Source: Ashinkailepas kermadecensis
Taxonomy: Eukaryota; Arthropoda; Thecostraca; Neolepadidae
Length of the DNA stretch: 64,000 bases
Assembly (NCBI GenBank): GCA_034440615.1
Contig: JAOTOM010004357.1
Location: 207,424 to 271,423 of the forward strand
Reading direction: 5' to 3'
In this document: in pieces, positions 26,485 through 38,148 of the stretch
Position numbering within the stretch: the first letter of the stretch is position 1
Layout: every line of letters begins with the position of its first letter
The notes under the pieces: model-generated
The model's input: only the letters and a program-made list of their open reading frames with translations
Told to the model about the DNA's origin: nothing
Databases searched by the model: none
Position numbers and translations under genes: made by a program

Positions 26485-26939
26485 TTCCATGCCCCAGCTG
26501 TTCCATGCTTCGCGTCAATATTCAAAAGGGTGGGATTCATCGTGCACGCATTCAGCAAAGGATACAGTTCCACACAAATAAGAACAGGAGTCAAGCACAT
26601 GTACAATATTTACAATGTTGTCAGAGATCATTTTGTTGACGTTGCATGAGGTGTTTCTTCAATTCCTTTTTAAGTGCACTGGGTATAGTTCGTGCATGGC
26701 CTGCGGGGAGGCATTAAAAGCTGCCACAGTCGAGTAAGTAAATCAGTGCTTCCCGAATCCCGTTTTTATGTCGGGGATGCGGAGATCATCCGACTATCGA
26801 GTGATTCGATGGTTCACGTCTCGTCTCCAAGCAATACTTTTGGCGAGATAGTCGAGAAGCGATGAGGCTAAGACTATTTTCATCACGTTCAGAGAATGGT
26901 ACATGCACATGTGTTCTGCTGGGAGCGGGTCTGGTTTGG

Positions 26940-27908
26940 CTAAAACATCGCTGATGTGATTAAACTTCTGTGTCCGGATATGACACGAACGGAAAAATTG
27001 AGGATCTTTTGAATTTGTGCGGTTTGCGAGGCGTTGCTGGCTCCGTAGACACTGATGCAGTAGCGAACCTCACATATGACCTGCCCTTGGATTAATGCCA
27101 CGACCACAGACTGAGGAAGGCTGTGCTTGTTGTGACTCAGGCCACAGAGCATATCGGTGCACCGCCGAACCAAGACATCGAGGTGAACTGAGAAGGTTAT
27201 GCTTCGGTCAAAAATCACACTGAGGTTCTTCACAGTGGGTGATCCGGCGCCAGTCGCTCCCATAAATGTCATGATAATCGGGTGAATCCTTTGAATGTTT
27301 TGACATAACTCGAGAATATCTAATTAACCGAGTTTTCTTAGTGTTCATTTTCAACCCATGTTTGCAAAACCATTGGAAGAGAAGGGAAAGACTGTGCCCC
27401 ATGGAGGTGACCAGGGAACCAATCTCGTCAGGCCAGCCGGATATCGTCACCCGTGTATCGTCTGCATATTAGGCCATGTGTGCATCATCTGCATACAACG
27501 ACAGGTCAGTAGCATATACCGAGAACAGCAATGGCCCTAATGCCGACCCCTGATAGGTTACGATGGGATTTAGCGCAGGTTTTGGCACAGCATGGCCGCC
27601 GGAGGGTGTCTGAACTTCAACTTTTTGGAAATGATTCGCGAGATAACTTTTGAAGCAGCGCTCATCTACTGAATGGAGCTGAAGCTTGTGAAGAAGTGCC
27701 ATGCAGGAATGCATCGAAATATTTTGCAGCAACAGTAACAGCAACAGACAAACAACCATAGCAGTGTGACGTTACGTAGGTCCACGGACTTAACTCTGCC
27801 GGTGATGGTAAGAAGAGCTGTGTCGGTCCAGTGGTTGGATCTGAAACCATGCTGATTTGAAGATAACGGATGCTGTACAGTGGAGCATTCGAACAGCTGT
27901 TCATTCAC
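26940..27908 (-). pseudogene. Decayed non-LTR retrotransposon, reverse transcriptase region
   Basis: Reading minus from 27,908 down, fragments in shifting frames give the order of a LINE reverse transcriptase. They are QHGFRSNHWTDTALL (fingers), KYFDAFLHGT and ERCFKSYLANHFQKVEV, QGSALGPLLFSVYATDL followed by YADDAHMA (the catalytic YADD box), FQWFCKHGLKMNTKKT, and NLSVIFDRSITFSVHL to RYCISVYG (thumb and downstream). Several frame changes and a stop show it is dead. It is related to the 3' fragment at 54,070-54,552, which shares the RYCxSVYG segment. The clade (Jockey/I/CR1-like) is not settled. Confidence 0.85.
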
Positions 27909-28532
27909 CTGGTGATTTACATTTTCTCAGTTAGAGCAAAGATTAGGAACTAGAGTGAACATATTGGACTATTATCGCTTAATTCAAAGCTATCCAAGAG
28001 AGATATGGCAGGAACAAGACGAATCGAGTATTCAGCAGTATGTCTCCAGCGTACATGAAGCGGGCAGTAGTGGTAAGTTATTTTATATAGACTTCTTGAA
28101 AGTAAATGTGAAGATACTTTTGATATTTGGGAGGGTTTTTGGAAAAGAGCAAGGTGATCTTGACTTGAATGATGCATATGCAGAACACAATATACAGGAA
28201 CACATTTTCGGGTCAGCATAAAATGTTTCAGTATAAAATTATAGCTAATATACTTGCCACCAATGTAATATTGCACTGCATACAAGTTGTCGATACTGAC
28301 ACATGTTGAAGATGGTAGCGGAAAAGGGAATCCTTCATACATCAGCTATGGGATTGTGAGCATGCTAAATATTGTTAAATGACTTAGTTGAATGGCTGAG
28401 GTCCTTAGCTGCAGTTCCTGACTTTATATTTATAAATAGCACCGAACAAAATTATTTCCAAAATATCGAGAAAAAAGTGTGCTGTACTATCGTGATTCGT
28501 AGCTTTGCATGACCTGACAATTGTTGAGTGAG
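27909..28532. other. Intergenic, nothing recognised
   Basis: AT-rich, no convincing frame or repeat. Confidence 0.45.
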
Positions 28533-28722
28533 GTAACAGAGTGAGGTCTGGCACAGTTACATTAGTGCTGGGACTCTCAGTAACATATCCTTTTTCGTGG
28601 CTGTTCCCGTTTTCAAAATTATCTCTCGTAACAGAGTTAGGTCTGGTACAGTTACATTGGTACTGGGACTCTCAGTAACATATCCTTTTTCGTGGCTGTT
28701 GCCGCTTTCAAAATTCCATGTC
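28533..28722. repeat. 95-bp tandem duplication
   Basis: Two copies starting GTAACAGAGTKAGGTCTGG at 28,533 and 28,628, nearly identical over 95 bp. Confidence 0.9.
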
Positions 28723-30406
28723 CGATTCGCTCATAATTGGAATAATATTTTTTGTTTAATCTGCTCATGTGTGAGGCTCATAAAATTGATCCAGTGTGCA
28801 TCACGATAGCTGCAATACGTATTCCTACCGCTATCTAAGATTCAGTTTGTCCCCAAAAATAGGGATTCAGTTTCAATTCTTGCATACCCTGATATCTAGT
28901 ACTTAAAACCGTGGCATTAGAAAACATAGCGGCGCGTTCTAATATCGTGGTTTTGGGAGTTGGGACGTGGGGTCCGGCTTGTGATGCAACTCACAAAAAT
29001 CAATAGGCGGTATAGATGCATTCCCTGAGAATCAAACGGCGTGGGGGGTGGGGTGAAAATGAAAATAAATTCTTCTCTTCAGTGTAATGTAAGCGTAGAA
29101 TACATCCCAGAAGGTTTGTGAATTACCAGATGACTTGTACTTCAAGGTGTTTGGTGAATGAATGGGTCAGGTTAGAGGACAAAACACTTTTTTGGGAGAG
29201 GGGAAAAACATTTCCGGAAATCACTAAGATAGTTTCAGGTAAAAACATCTATGTTGGTTAAGACACCATTAACACCGACATTGTTGGAAGAGCGTGTGTA
29301 AATGCATTGAAAGAAAAAATACGTCATCTAGATTTCGTGAAAGATTTCGAGATTTTTGCAAAATATATTGCATTTAGGCGCCTTGAAGCTAGATGTCTGG
29401 ATTCGTCAACATGCTTCGACAACTTACTTCTTGCAGCCAGGCCCAGTTGATGTTTTCATGTATTGTCTACTCACATCATTTTCTGGAAAATGCTTGCTTT
29501 TTACCACGTCTTTCATTATTTCCCAAAACATGACGGGACCACGAGCCAGTGCCGCCCTCACCTCCCCTATCTATAGTCATGTGCTTCTGAATAGCAGGGA
29601 CTGCGAATCCACAGCTAGCACACGAATGTCTTTGAAATTCGACCTTGATGTCGTTCCACTGCTTATTGAATCTTAGAAGTATTTGCAAGGTAACCTTTCT
29701 ATCACGTGAATCCGTGCATGTGTTGGCTTTAACCCTCGCCAGGCGGGAGGGGCTCTTGAGAGAGGATGCGTTCATATTTTTGCAAAAGTTCATATCTTTC
29801 AACGTCCACAGCTTCCTAATTGAAAGTGAACTTCCAAAACACCCCAAATAGGAGGCGTTTATATTTTTCCAAAGTTCAAATCTTTGACTTCCAATTTTGG
29901 GCTAACTTCCACTTTGTAAGTTTTGAAATTAGTTGATTTATTTATGTCATTTGTGTGATTTGCAACCGGCTGAACTCTTGTGGGAAATCGTGATGTTTGT
30001 GTTGCTTCCTCCTCCCTTCTCTCACTTTTCCTGAACGCCCTCAGGTACGAGTTCGCATAAGCTCAAATTCCATGCGTCAATTGTACATGCACGTTTATTA
30101 TACATCAGCATTTCGGTTCACAGTTCGCTTTGCTATTTATTCTCCTCTATTCACGATATGGGTAGCAGCTCATTCATACCGAGATCAGCGCATTTCTAGG
30201 CTCCCACACACCGAGCCGTCCCTCCCTGCTCCTAATGTCCACACACCCAACCCCTCTCGCTCTTAAGTTCACACCGCCGGTCGTCCTCCCCTACCCATAT
30301 CCGCGCTCTTAATGTACGGGCGCCCGACCTTCCCCATCCCTACCCTCCCCACCGCTCCTAATGTCCATGAACCCGGTTACCGGGGGTGCCAGACGAGCTC
30401 AGTGGA
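28723..30406. other. 3' flank of gene A and intergenic DNA
   Basis: No gene seen on either strand. For gene A, read on the minus strand, an AATAAA lies at 30,141-30,136, about 270 nt past its stop codon, and is a candidate poly(A) signal. Confidence 0.5.
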
Positions 30407-30687
30407 CTACGCCGTCAGAGGCTGGAAGCGTTCGATGAAGGTGCGCGCGCGCTGGATGGCCGTCTCCACCCTGTCGACGGTGTCGGCCACGTCCGCCATC
30501 GACCAGTCGGACAGCCGGCGGCCCTCCTTGCCGAACAGGCCGGTCAGGCTGGGCAGCGAGAGCGCCGCCACCGGCAGGAACGGCACGGTGACGATGCCCA
30601 CCAGCGAGAGGAACACCACCACGCCGGCCAACAGGAAGCCGGTCACCACCCAGTCGCCGCGGAAGGTGCCCAGGTTCAGCGGGCCGC
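30407..30687 (-). CDS. Gene A, exon 3: membrane segment and C-terminal helix
   Basis: Acceptor GCTCGCAG|GCGGCC; the two leading bases complete a Gly codon begun by exon 2. 93 residues to a TAG at 30,407-30,409. After GGPLNLGTFRGDW comes a long hydrophobic stretch (VVTGFLLAGVVVFLSLVGIV and on to about residue 45 of the exon), then a KEGRRLSDW hinge and a charged amphipathic helix VDRVETAIQRARTFIERFQ. The same order (IVTG, hydrophobic run, LP, Lys-rich hinge, VDxxxxxI helix, FQ/YQ near the end) occurs in gene B. The family is not known to me. High GC and strong third-position GC contrast with the flanks. Confidence 0.85.
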
Positions 30688-30689
30688 CT

Positions 30690-30900
30690 GCGAGCGCCGG
30701 CACACGTCACTGACACGTCACACCGAACCATGGCTGGGAGTGAAGGCGCCGGCACACGTCACTGACACGTCACACCGACCAACTGCTGGGAGTGAAGGCG
30801 CCGACACGTCACTGACACGTCACACCGAACCATGGCTGGGAGTGAAGGCGCCGGCACACGTCACTGACACGTCACACCGACCAACTGCTGGGAGTGAAGC
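30690..30900. repeat. 52-bp minisatellite at a splice acceptor
   Basis: Four copies of a ~52-bp unit containing CACGTCACTGACACGTCACACC start at about 30,699, 30,751, 30,803 and 30,853. The array abuts the acceptor of gene A exon 3. A solitary copy is at 31,366-31,420 in the same intron. Each unit holds two TGACGT words (minus strand). Confidence 0.9.
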
Positions 30901-33396
30901 AGTGTTAAAATAATGGTTTTTCGTTAGGTGTGAGATGTCGAAACGAGCACAGTAGGATGACGAAATTTGTCATGGAATTAGTGTCATTTCAAATGCTTTT
31001 GATGCCTTTCAGACTTAAATTTGAGCCAATGGTTGTACTTTCATCAGTTGTTTTGATATTCATGTATTAGGAAGAGCTATATTCGGGAGCGAAAAAAAAC
31101 TATTATATACACTGGTGGTGTATGCCATATCGCATTATGGATAATCCCTTTACCTGAAATTGCATTGCGAAATGTTCGTGTATCACCATCCCTTATCGAG
31201 AGCATAATCATGATACTTAACAAACGAGGTGCTGTTAGAAAGGAGACACGAATACTTCATAAGCACGCATCAAGAAGCGGGATGTCAATACTTCTTGGAG
31301 AAGGATGTCGATTGAGTGTTCAGAAAGTGGTGAATTCCACCCTATTTTACGAATAATTTAACTGGAGTGAAGGCGCTGGTACACGTCACTGACACGTCAC
31401 ACCGACCTACCGCTGAGAGTGAAACACATAAGGGTTTTCACTCGTGCTTCCACGACGGTGGTCAACAGTATTATACGCCGTTATATTTCCATATTCAACT
31501 GAGGATACATCAGGCCAATTTATTACGCAGACCTTGGAGGCGTTGGTATGCTTTCTAATAATCATTATACCATGTAGCAATAAATTCAGCAAAGTCGTGG
31601 TGTTTCAGGGCGCGCCGCCTAATTCGGTCATTTTGAGTCGACGACGCGACCTGTCATCAGTTTACGGTTCGAAGAGCAGTTAGCTCATATCTGAATGCTT
31701 ACTGTGGGCAATAGGTAACATCAAAGTTTTCTTCTAAGCCATCTCATCGGCACACGTTCAGCTGTCGAGGCGACTTGCCTAATCTTATGATCATACAAAA
31801 TTAATGACATCTTTCGAATTTACAAGAAATTAAGTTCCCTGATCTCAAACTTCAGCCAAAGCAAATATCTCAACTTCAGCCAACATGTATGCATGTGTTC
31901 TTCAAGCCAGCTGAAATAAACTACACTAAATGATGACGCTTGAAAGGGTACAAACTGATTTCTCTCTTTCTTCAGATGAAGAAGAAGAAATCCTGTATTT
32001 AAAAAACTGCCTTCTGTTGATACCAACCTTATCAGAAGTTCAATTTGCAACTGCAATTAATCGTTCCTGTTTTGATTTGCTTTTTGCATCCCGATGTCAA
32101 TACCTGTTCATAATTTTGGCCTTTTCCAAATCACTTCTACCCACAAGCGATTTCCATAAAAACCAATGTATCTTGAAGCTAAAGCCATGTAGATTTTATG
32201 TTGTCACTCATCACCCATATTTCCATCATTTGCATCAGATATCACAAAGCAGCCCAACAACAAGATAACCTTACCTTGACAAGTTGGCTGTAACCAGCTT
32301 CAGTATCAAACTGGCCGGTCACTCACAAAAGTTAAACTTCACATGAATAATTTCCCGGTCCTGGCTTTACCAACCCCTTAAGCACGCTGTGCCTGTAGTT
32401 CGATAGCTGAACAGAAAGAGTAGTACAATGACACCTCTAAGAAAGATGTCAGACATATGGCTACAACATTGAAGAACACAAGACAGCGCCAAATATGCGG
32501 ATTAGAAAGACTATCAAGGTTCAAGGCATAGGCAAAGGCCACATCCAAATGATTATTCAATGATAGCAATTTAAAATATTAATGGTCGCCTTGACTATTT
32601 GGACATTGAGTTATAATCGTGAGCATATTTTGTGTTTTTGTTTACTTAGGTATTTCAAAGCTAAGGGCGATGGAAAAAAAAGCGAAAAATTATTATACGT
32701 ATTGCATGCGTCACATTGCCGGGAAAATATTCCCCATTTAAGCATATATTACAAAAGTCATAAAAAGTCATAACGTCTGGTCATAAAGTCTGGTCATAAA
32801 GTCATTACGTAACCAGGTCTGGTGTTAAATCTTTCACGTATCAATTGCATACTGGATGAAGTCTAAGCTTGATCAAGGTTACTTTGCGGGACAGAAAATA
32901 ATGTTTGTATTTTTATATCTGATCAGAAATATGCTAACATTCCGATGAGAAGGTGTGTCAAAAGCAAAACGCATTGATCTACAATTTTATTTGAGTGTTC
33001 CGACTACTTGTTTTCAATTATGACAATTGATGATAATGTTCTAAGGGTTGAGTTTGTGCTTGACGTCCTACCAGATATTTGACAGTTTTCGTATTAGAAC
33101 TTCGCTCATGGCATGCTCATTTTCAAGTGCTTGTTGTCAGGAATACCGCTTTTATGAAAACGATTGGGTGGACACATAGGGTCATTTAAGAGAATCATGG
33201 CTGAATCATGGTATTGGAAAATCTTGCTAGCACTGCTTGATGAAAAAATATGTTGAGTAGGGAAGAGGAACATGCTCTAAAAAAATTTCAAACTCAACTT
33301 TGAGGGGCACAATTAGACATTGGAGCAGCACACACCTCTGTAAAATAATACAAAGCAACACCGTTGTTTGTTGTTTGTCGCTCGATTTACACTTGC
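30901..33396. other. Intron 2 of gene A
   Basis: About 2.7 kb including the minisatellite. No internal exon recognised; a GTCATAAAGTCTG repeat lies at about 32,757-32,815. Confidence 0.6.
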
Positions 33397-33535
33397 CTGC
33401 CTGGATGAACTTGAAACCGTTGTCATGGTGATATCCGGTGTCGTATTGTGGCGGCGCGCTGTAGCCGCCAGCTGGTGCCGAGTAGCTGCCAGCTGGTGCC
33501 GAGTAGGCGGGCGCTGGCGCCTCATACTGAGGTAC
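33397..33535 (-). CDS. Gene A, exon 2: Tyr/Pro/Ala-rich segment
   Basis: Acceptor TCTCTGCAG|GTACCTCAG at 33,535. 46 codons plus one base read VPQYEAPAPAYSAPAG, then two further YSAPAG-like units, PPQYDTGYHHDNGFKFIQA. The donor is GCAG|GCAAGT, a GC-AG intron with the good consensus such introns need. Phases fit exon 1 (phase 0) and exon 3 (phase 1) exactly. Low-complexity YSAPAG repeats behind a signal peptide are common in arthropod cuticle and other extracellular proteins. Two alternative, in-frame acceptors lie 90 and 180 bp upstream in transcription. Confidence 0.85.
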
Positions 33536-33755
33536 CTGCAGAGAGGACACGCAGTCAGTGGTCTGACATGATGACCTGCCAGCTGGTGCCGAGTAGGCGG
33601 GCGCTGGCGCCTCATACTGAGGTACCTGCAGAGAGGACACGCAGTCAGTGGTCTGACATGATGACCTGCCAGCTGGTGCCGAGTAGGCCGGCGCTGGCGC
33701 CTCATACTGAGGTGCCTGCAGAGAGGACACGCAGTCAGTGGTCTGACATGATGAC
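33486..33755 (-). repeat. Three 90-bp units spanning the exon 2 acceptor of gene A
   Basis: The unit contains 3' intron sequence, the acceptor CTCTCTGCAG and the first ~48 bases of exon 2. It is present three times, with acceptors at 33,535, 33,625 and 33,715. Since 90 is divisible by three and no stop intervenes, use of an outer acceptor would add 30 or 60 residues (VPQYEAPAPAYSAPAGRSSC and on) to the protein, including two Cys per unit. The outermost copy has GCACCTCAG instead of GTACCTCAG. Confidence 0.9.
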
Positions 33756-33799
33756 CTGCAGTTCAAATCACCGGGAAGCTTATCTATCACGTATTGTTA

Positions 33800-34045
33800 T
33801 TAGCCATTTTAGCATTGACATGTAGTTTTAGCATTAACATTTAGCATTTTTGGTATTTAGCATTCATAGCATTTAACACTTAGCTTTGAACATTTTTAAC
33901 GTTTAGCATTTTTAGCATTCAACATTTTTATCATTAGCATCTTTCGCATTTAGCATTTTTAGCGTTTAACATTCTTAGCATTTAGCATTTCAGCATGTAG
34001 CATTTTTAGCATGTAGCATTTTTAGCATTTAACATTTCAGGAGAT
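33800..34045. repeat. Degenerate TTTAGCATT repeat
   Basis: About 20 irregular copies of (T)TTAGCATT at 10-16-bp spacing within intron 1 of gene A. Confidence 0.9.
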
Positions 34046-34656
34046 CAGTGGCATAGCAACTGCAGTCCCAAAGTTAGGGTGTGGCAATAGTCGATGTCGT
34101 CGTTTGAAGTCGATTATTTATGTGCAGCGCCCATAAGGTCAATGCTAAGCTCGTCCAAAGTTGGGTTGGCTAGCTGCCTGCTCTGCCTCACGTTCCAACA
34201 CCAATGCACGTCATGGAAAGTAGGCAATGATAATTTCCTATTACACAGCTGCGTTTCGTATTGAACGCTATGTTGACATAGTCTGTTTGAAGTTATTGTG
34301 CAATCACTAGTCAGCAGAATAGTGATTACACCACCTTCTAATTTCAAGCTGAGGTTAAAATCGTCAAATTTACCGACATATCCGGCCAGAGTTTGGCATA
34401 TGCTTAATATATCAAACCCATCATGAGCATAATACTGCTAAATGTGCTGGCCATTTAGGAAGTGGTGCGACGCGAATGTCCTATGGATTAAAACCAGACA
34501 TTATAATAATCAGTCTCATCCCGTGGTTTGCTATCTATGCTTGGTATTCGGTCCGTGTAATGTCTCCCTTGACACCGCCGACTCGGACCGTGTCACCCGG
34601 AACACCAGTTCCGATGCTATGTATCGCCTTACACTCGCCACCGGGCGCAGTCTTAC

Positions 34657-34752
34657 CTGGTACTCCGGTTCCGGCGCTGTGTAGCCACCCGAGGTCAAGG
34701 TCTCGGACGCAGCTACGGACAGCACGCCGAACAGCAAAAACAGCGAGTTCAT
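34657..34752 (-). CDS. Gene A, exon 1: signal peptide; start of a 171-aa secreted or membrane protein
   Basis: ATG at 34,752-34,750, 32 codons, then donor TACCAG|GTAAGA. The protein begins MNSLFLLFGVLSVAAS, a clear signal peptide, followed by ETLTSGGYTAPEPEYQ. Joined to 33,397-33,535 and 30,407-30,687 it gives a 171-residue protein: signal peptide (1-16), Tyr/Pro/Ala-rich part (17-78), hydrophobic segment (about 90-125) and C-terminal helix. A 3' splice site CTTCTCTCCAG lies 6 nt upstream of the ATG, so a 5' UTR exon is expected further upstream. The gene is head to head with gene B about 3 kb away. Function unknown; extracellular or membrane-anchored role inferred only from composition. Confidence 0.85.
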
Positions 34753-34758
34753 ACTGAT

Positions 34759-37711
34759 CTGGAGAGAAGCAGGGAAGCGCTACGGTTACATGAACGACGG
34801 TTGTAGTTTGTGTAATGAACGAAACAGACCGAAGGGTGCCGGTGGAAATGATATCGTGATCAAGGGTCGTGTGTTTCACATAAGGAAAATAGAGATGAAG
34901 CATTACCTCAGGAAATAACACATTTGGTCTTCTCTAGACACGACGTCCTGGTTATATCGCGCAGGGAAGAGACAAGTGATCGGGGCTCTCCATGGAGGAG
35001 ACAAGTAGTCGCCAGCCATTGATGGACTGTAGGGTAGGCTTTCATGGCACGCACGTATCAATAGGTAGAAAGCAGAATGTATGCCTCGAAGGGGAAGGCT
35101 CGCCCCATCCACCGCGTGTGTGAAGCTTATTTTTGTAGCGGACAGGAAAATAATACATGATACGGTGCCTCGAATTTCATTACGTCAAGCCAAGGCTATC
35201 AAAATGGTACGATTTAGCCTTAGTGCAGTTACGACGTGATGCAATGTTAGGATAGCTTACGATGGCTTCAAAGTCAGCCAACGTCCATACCGTTTAGGGT
35301 GCTGCGAATACCGCCAAGAGAAGATCGAGAGTGGTCTGGGATTGCCACGAGCGAGTAGAGTTCTGAGGCATCAGCTGCTTTAACTCCACCCCATTCCATT
35401 GTTGCCATGGCGACGGACCTGACCCTTTTTCAGCACCCAGTGATTGTGCCGAACGAGCAGGACATGCCCTCTTTCCCGGCCTGCTTCCTTCCTAGTGGGT
35501 CTTCTCCCATATTCGTTCCTCGTTAATCTGGCAGGATGGGGCGGAGCGATGAGGGAAGACTTCTTGTGTTGTCCCCATGAGTAATAGACGGGAGATTCTG
35601 CTGCTGGCCTCATCTGTTCACCTTCGCTCCCCATACAGGTGAGTCGTGTTCTACAGACCTACTCACGATACACGATCGAGTCAATGCCTAACTCCCACTC
35701 AGTGCCCGGACACCCTCACTGAGCATAGCTACATCCCTCAGACATGTGCCACACACTATGTTCACACGGCTCTCCAATGTTCAACTGCGTAGGTGCGTAC
35801 GTACGTAGGTTCTCAAAAGGAAGATACCTGAAAATCAAAATGCAGTCATATAACTTACTCGCTCAGATCTTTGTTTCGCAAGAAAATGAATCCATAACAT
35901 CGTCCAAAAAGTAACTAGTAATGGTAGAAAGAGGAAGAGAGTTAGAGTCAGTGGCTCAACCAGAATTTCCTTAAGGGCGTATCAGAAAAAAGTGATGAAA
36001 CGGAGGAAGCTCCCGGCGATTGAAGCGCGCTGGAAATTTAGAGTTTGGCATGGTGAATATCTCATTTTCTCGTTTTATCTAGAGCATTTTTTGGTGCAAA
36101 GGGGAGGGTAGGTCCTCGGGCCCCATTTGGCTGCGCCTCTGGTCAGAGGACATTTTGAGGAAGAGAAGGAAAGAGAGAGAGAGAGAGAGAGATGCATGCA
36201 GAGAGGCACGTTCTTATGTGAACATTCAATTATATTCATGCTGTCTTTTTAATCCTGGGATTATGTTATAACGGCACGTTAAACTCTCCGTCAAGCCCGC
36301 CGTTAAACTGGACTTCACGGATCGGATGGTGGAGCCATGGTTTCCGCGACAAACTCTGCTTAGCAGTATGACCCTGGCCCATAAAGCCACCCCAGCAAGA
36401 ATTCGGACTAAATAAAAAGTTTCCAGGTCTGCAAAATTTAAGACACTCATTTCAACTCACATGTCAGGCCTCGCAATGGAAAGAGATGGATTCGCGAGGC
36501 ACATTGAACTGCTGGAGGGTCGCCTACCACCCATTTCAATACCTTTGAAAGCATCAATTTTTCGATCGGCACTCCACTGACATTATCAGGAGCGCACGAG
36601 CCGACACCGCTGCGCTCCTTCACATCCACGGTGTGAAGCTTATTCCCATCTGGTGCATAAATATTTATTTTCAAAATCATGACGCACTTCCTTCGAAATG
36701 TTTCTTCATTCATCCATGTTTTTCAAGGACATGAATATGTCGAAGTTCTCGCCAAAGTTTCACATTTATCCTCATGTGCTGCTCGGAATCGCAGACAAGT
36801 TTTGAAGAGACGCATGGTATTAAGACACAGACAACAAATGGCAGCTCAGTTTTCCCCTCAGCAACTCAGTTCTACACTCGTAGTCGGTTTGGTACTTTGC
36901 ACCCCTCGCTTGCAGTGCGCTTAAGTTCATTGATAGTTGGTTGTCGGCAAATAAGAAAACATCGACCATCCCACGTCTAAAATAGCTTTTCACATTCATT
37001 AGCGTACTGAGGACATTTTGATAGTTCTGTTGATTGAAAGCAAACTGAATCACGATATAGGGACCAAGTCAGTTAGGTTTTCCTCTCTCACATTTTGTAT
37101 TTGTATTGCGGCATGGGATAAATGAATTATAACACTGGCGGTATATTTCACCACGCTGCTTGCAGTGTAATATATATTCTTGCTATCAAGCATTTTAGTC
37201 AAATTTCAAAATCAATGTTTTCGATCCCACAAGATCTCTGGAATTGAGGAAAAAGAAATACAGCTTGTGTTTCCTCTTCGTGCACTACATGTTCCGTAGT
37301 GTCATTGTGTCCAACTAGAAAAGTATGTGAAATAGATAAGGTCTTTTAACCCAATAAACGAATAGATATCTTGCTTGACGTAATATCCGTGCTAAATTAA
37401 ACATTTATGTGCTCTGCTGCACAGTGCAACTGAAAGTCCGGCCACTGGATAATGCACTTCTGCCTTGACTTGCAACTCCAACCGTGCCGTGCCCCCGGAA
37501 CTGTTGTGTGCATCCATGTAAGTAGAAACTAATTTCAAGCTATCGGTGTGGGAGCCGACTGTAAGCATATCATGTCCCACCAACTTCCATGTCACTCGAT
37601 AAACCAACGCTACTGTTTCCCCGAAGTCTGTAGAGTCGCCGCCGTCTCACGGACTTCGCCGGCGCCCGCGCTCGTGCTGGCACCGCTAACCACCGACTCG
37701 TGCCTCCGCAG
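34759..37711. other. Divergent intergenic region between genes A and B
   Basis: Shared 5' region of two head-to-head relatives; their 5' UTR exons should lie here but could not be placed. It contains the partial SINE at 36,270-36,416 and a GA repeat at 36,171-36,191. No TATA box could be tied to a start. Confidence 0.5.
36270..36416 (+). mobile_element. 3' part of a tRNA-derived SINE
   Basis: ACGGCACGTTAAACT, then CTCTGCTTAGCAGTATGACC and CAAGAATTCGGACTAAATAA, match in order the body and end of the SINE at 60,858-61,184. The tRNA-like head is missing. Confidence 0.8.
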
Positions 37712-37719
37712 TCGCCACG

Positions 37720-38148
37720 ATGCTGCGCACAATCAGCCTGCTCTGCCTGATGGCCGCCTCGACACTGGCGCAACAGTCGACCAAGGCCGAGAACCGCGAG
37801 TCGAGCTACGCGTCGTACGAGCCGCAGTACCAGCAGTACAGCGCGCAGCCGTACCCGTACCAGAGCGGCCACAGCAAGTACGACCTGGGCTCCATCTTCG
37901 CCGACATCTCGCTGCCGTCCCTGCAGGACATCGTCACCGGCATCGTGTACGTAGTGGCCGTGGCGTCCGTGGCCGGGCTGGCGCTGGTCGGCGTGTTCCT
38001 GGTGCTCAAGGTGCTCGGCCTCAAGCTGCCCATCATTGCCGACCTCAAGAACAAGGTGCTCGCCAAGGTGGACAAGGTGGACGCGCGGATGATCGAGTCA
38101 GCCTGGGACGTGCTGCAGAAGGCCATCGAAGAGTATCAGAAGTTGTAG
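37720..38148 (+). CDS. Gene B: 142-aa secreted or membrane protein related to gene A
   Basis: ATG at 37,720 in a good context (CGCCACGATG), 8 nt after the acceptor CTCCGCAG, so a 5' UTR intron is likely; stop TAG 38,146-38,148. Order: signal peptide MLRTISLLCLMAASTLAQ (1-18); polar Tyr/Gln-rich stretch with YEPQYQQYSAQPYPYQ (33-48); hydrophobic segment from IVTGIVYVVAVASV to VFLVLKVLGL (about 70-100); then LPIIADLKNKVLAKVDKVD and an amphipathic end, ESAWDVLQKAIEEYQKL. GC at third positions is very high. Candidate poly(A) signal AATAAA at 38,313-38,318. The layout matches gene A; I do not recognise a named family. Confidence 0.9.
   Translation: MLRTISLLCLMAASTLAQQSTKAENRESSYASYEPQYQQYSAQPYPYQSGHSKYDLGSIFADISLPSLQDIVTGIVYVVAVASVAGLALVGVFLVLKVLGLKLPIIADLKNKVLAKVDKVDARMIESAWDVLQKAIEEYQKL

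Noticed and set aside
31930..32268. 112-codon frame with an acidic start
   Set aside because: AT-rich intron sequence of gene A on the opposite strand, with no exon borders or family resemblance.
33397..33790. Three separate mini-exons with 40-nt introns in gene A
   Set aside because: Exons of 46-50 nt would break the frame at each junction; alternative acceptors or read-through fit better.
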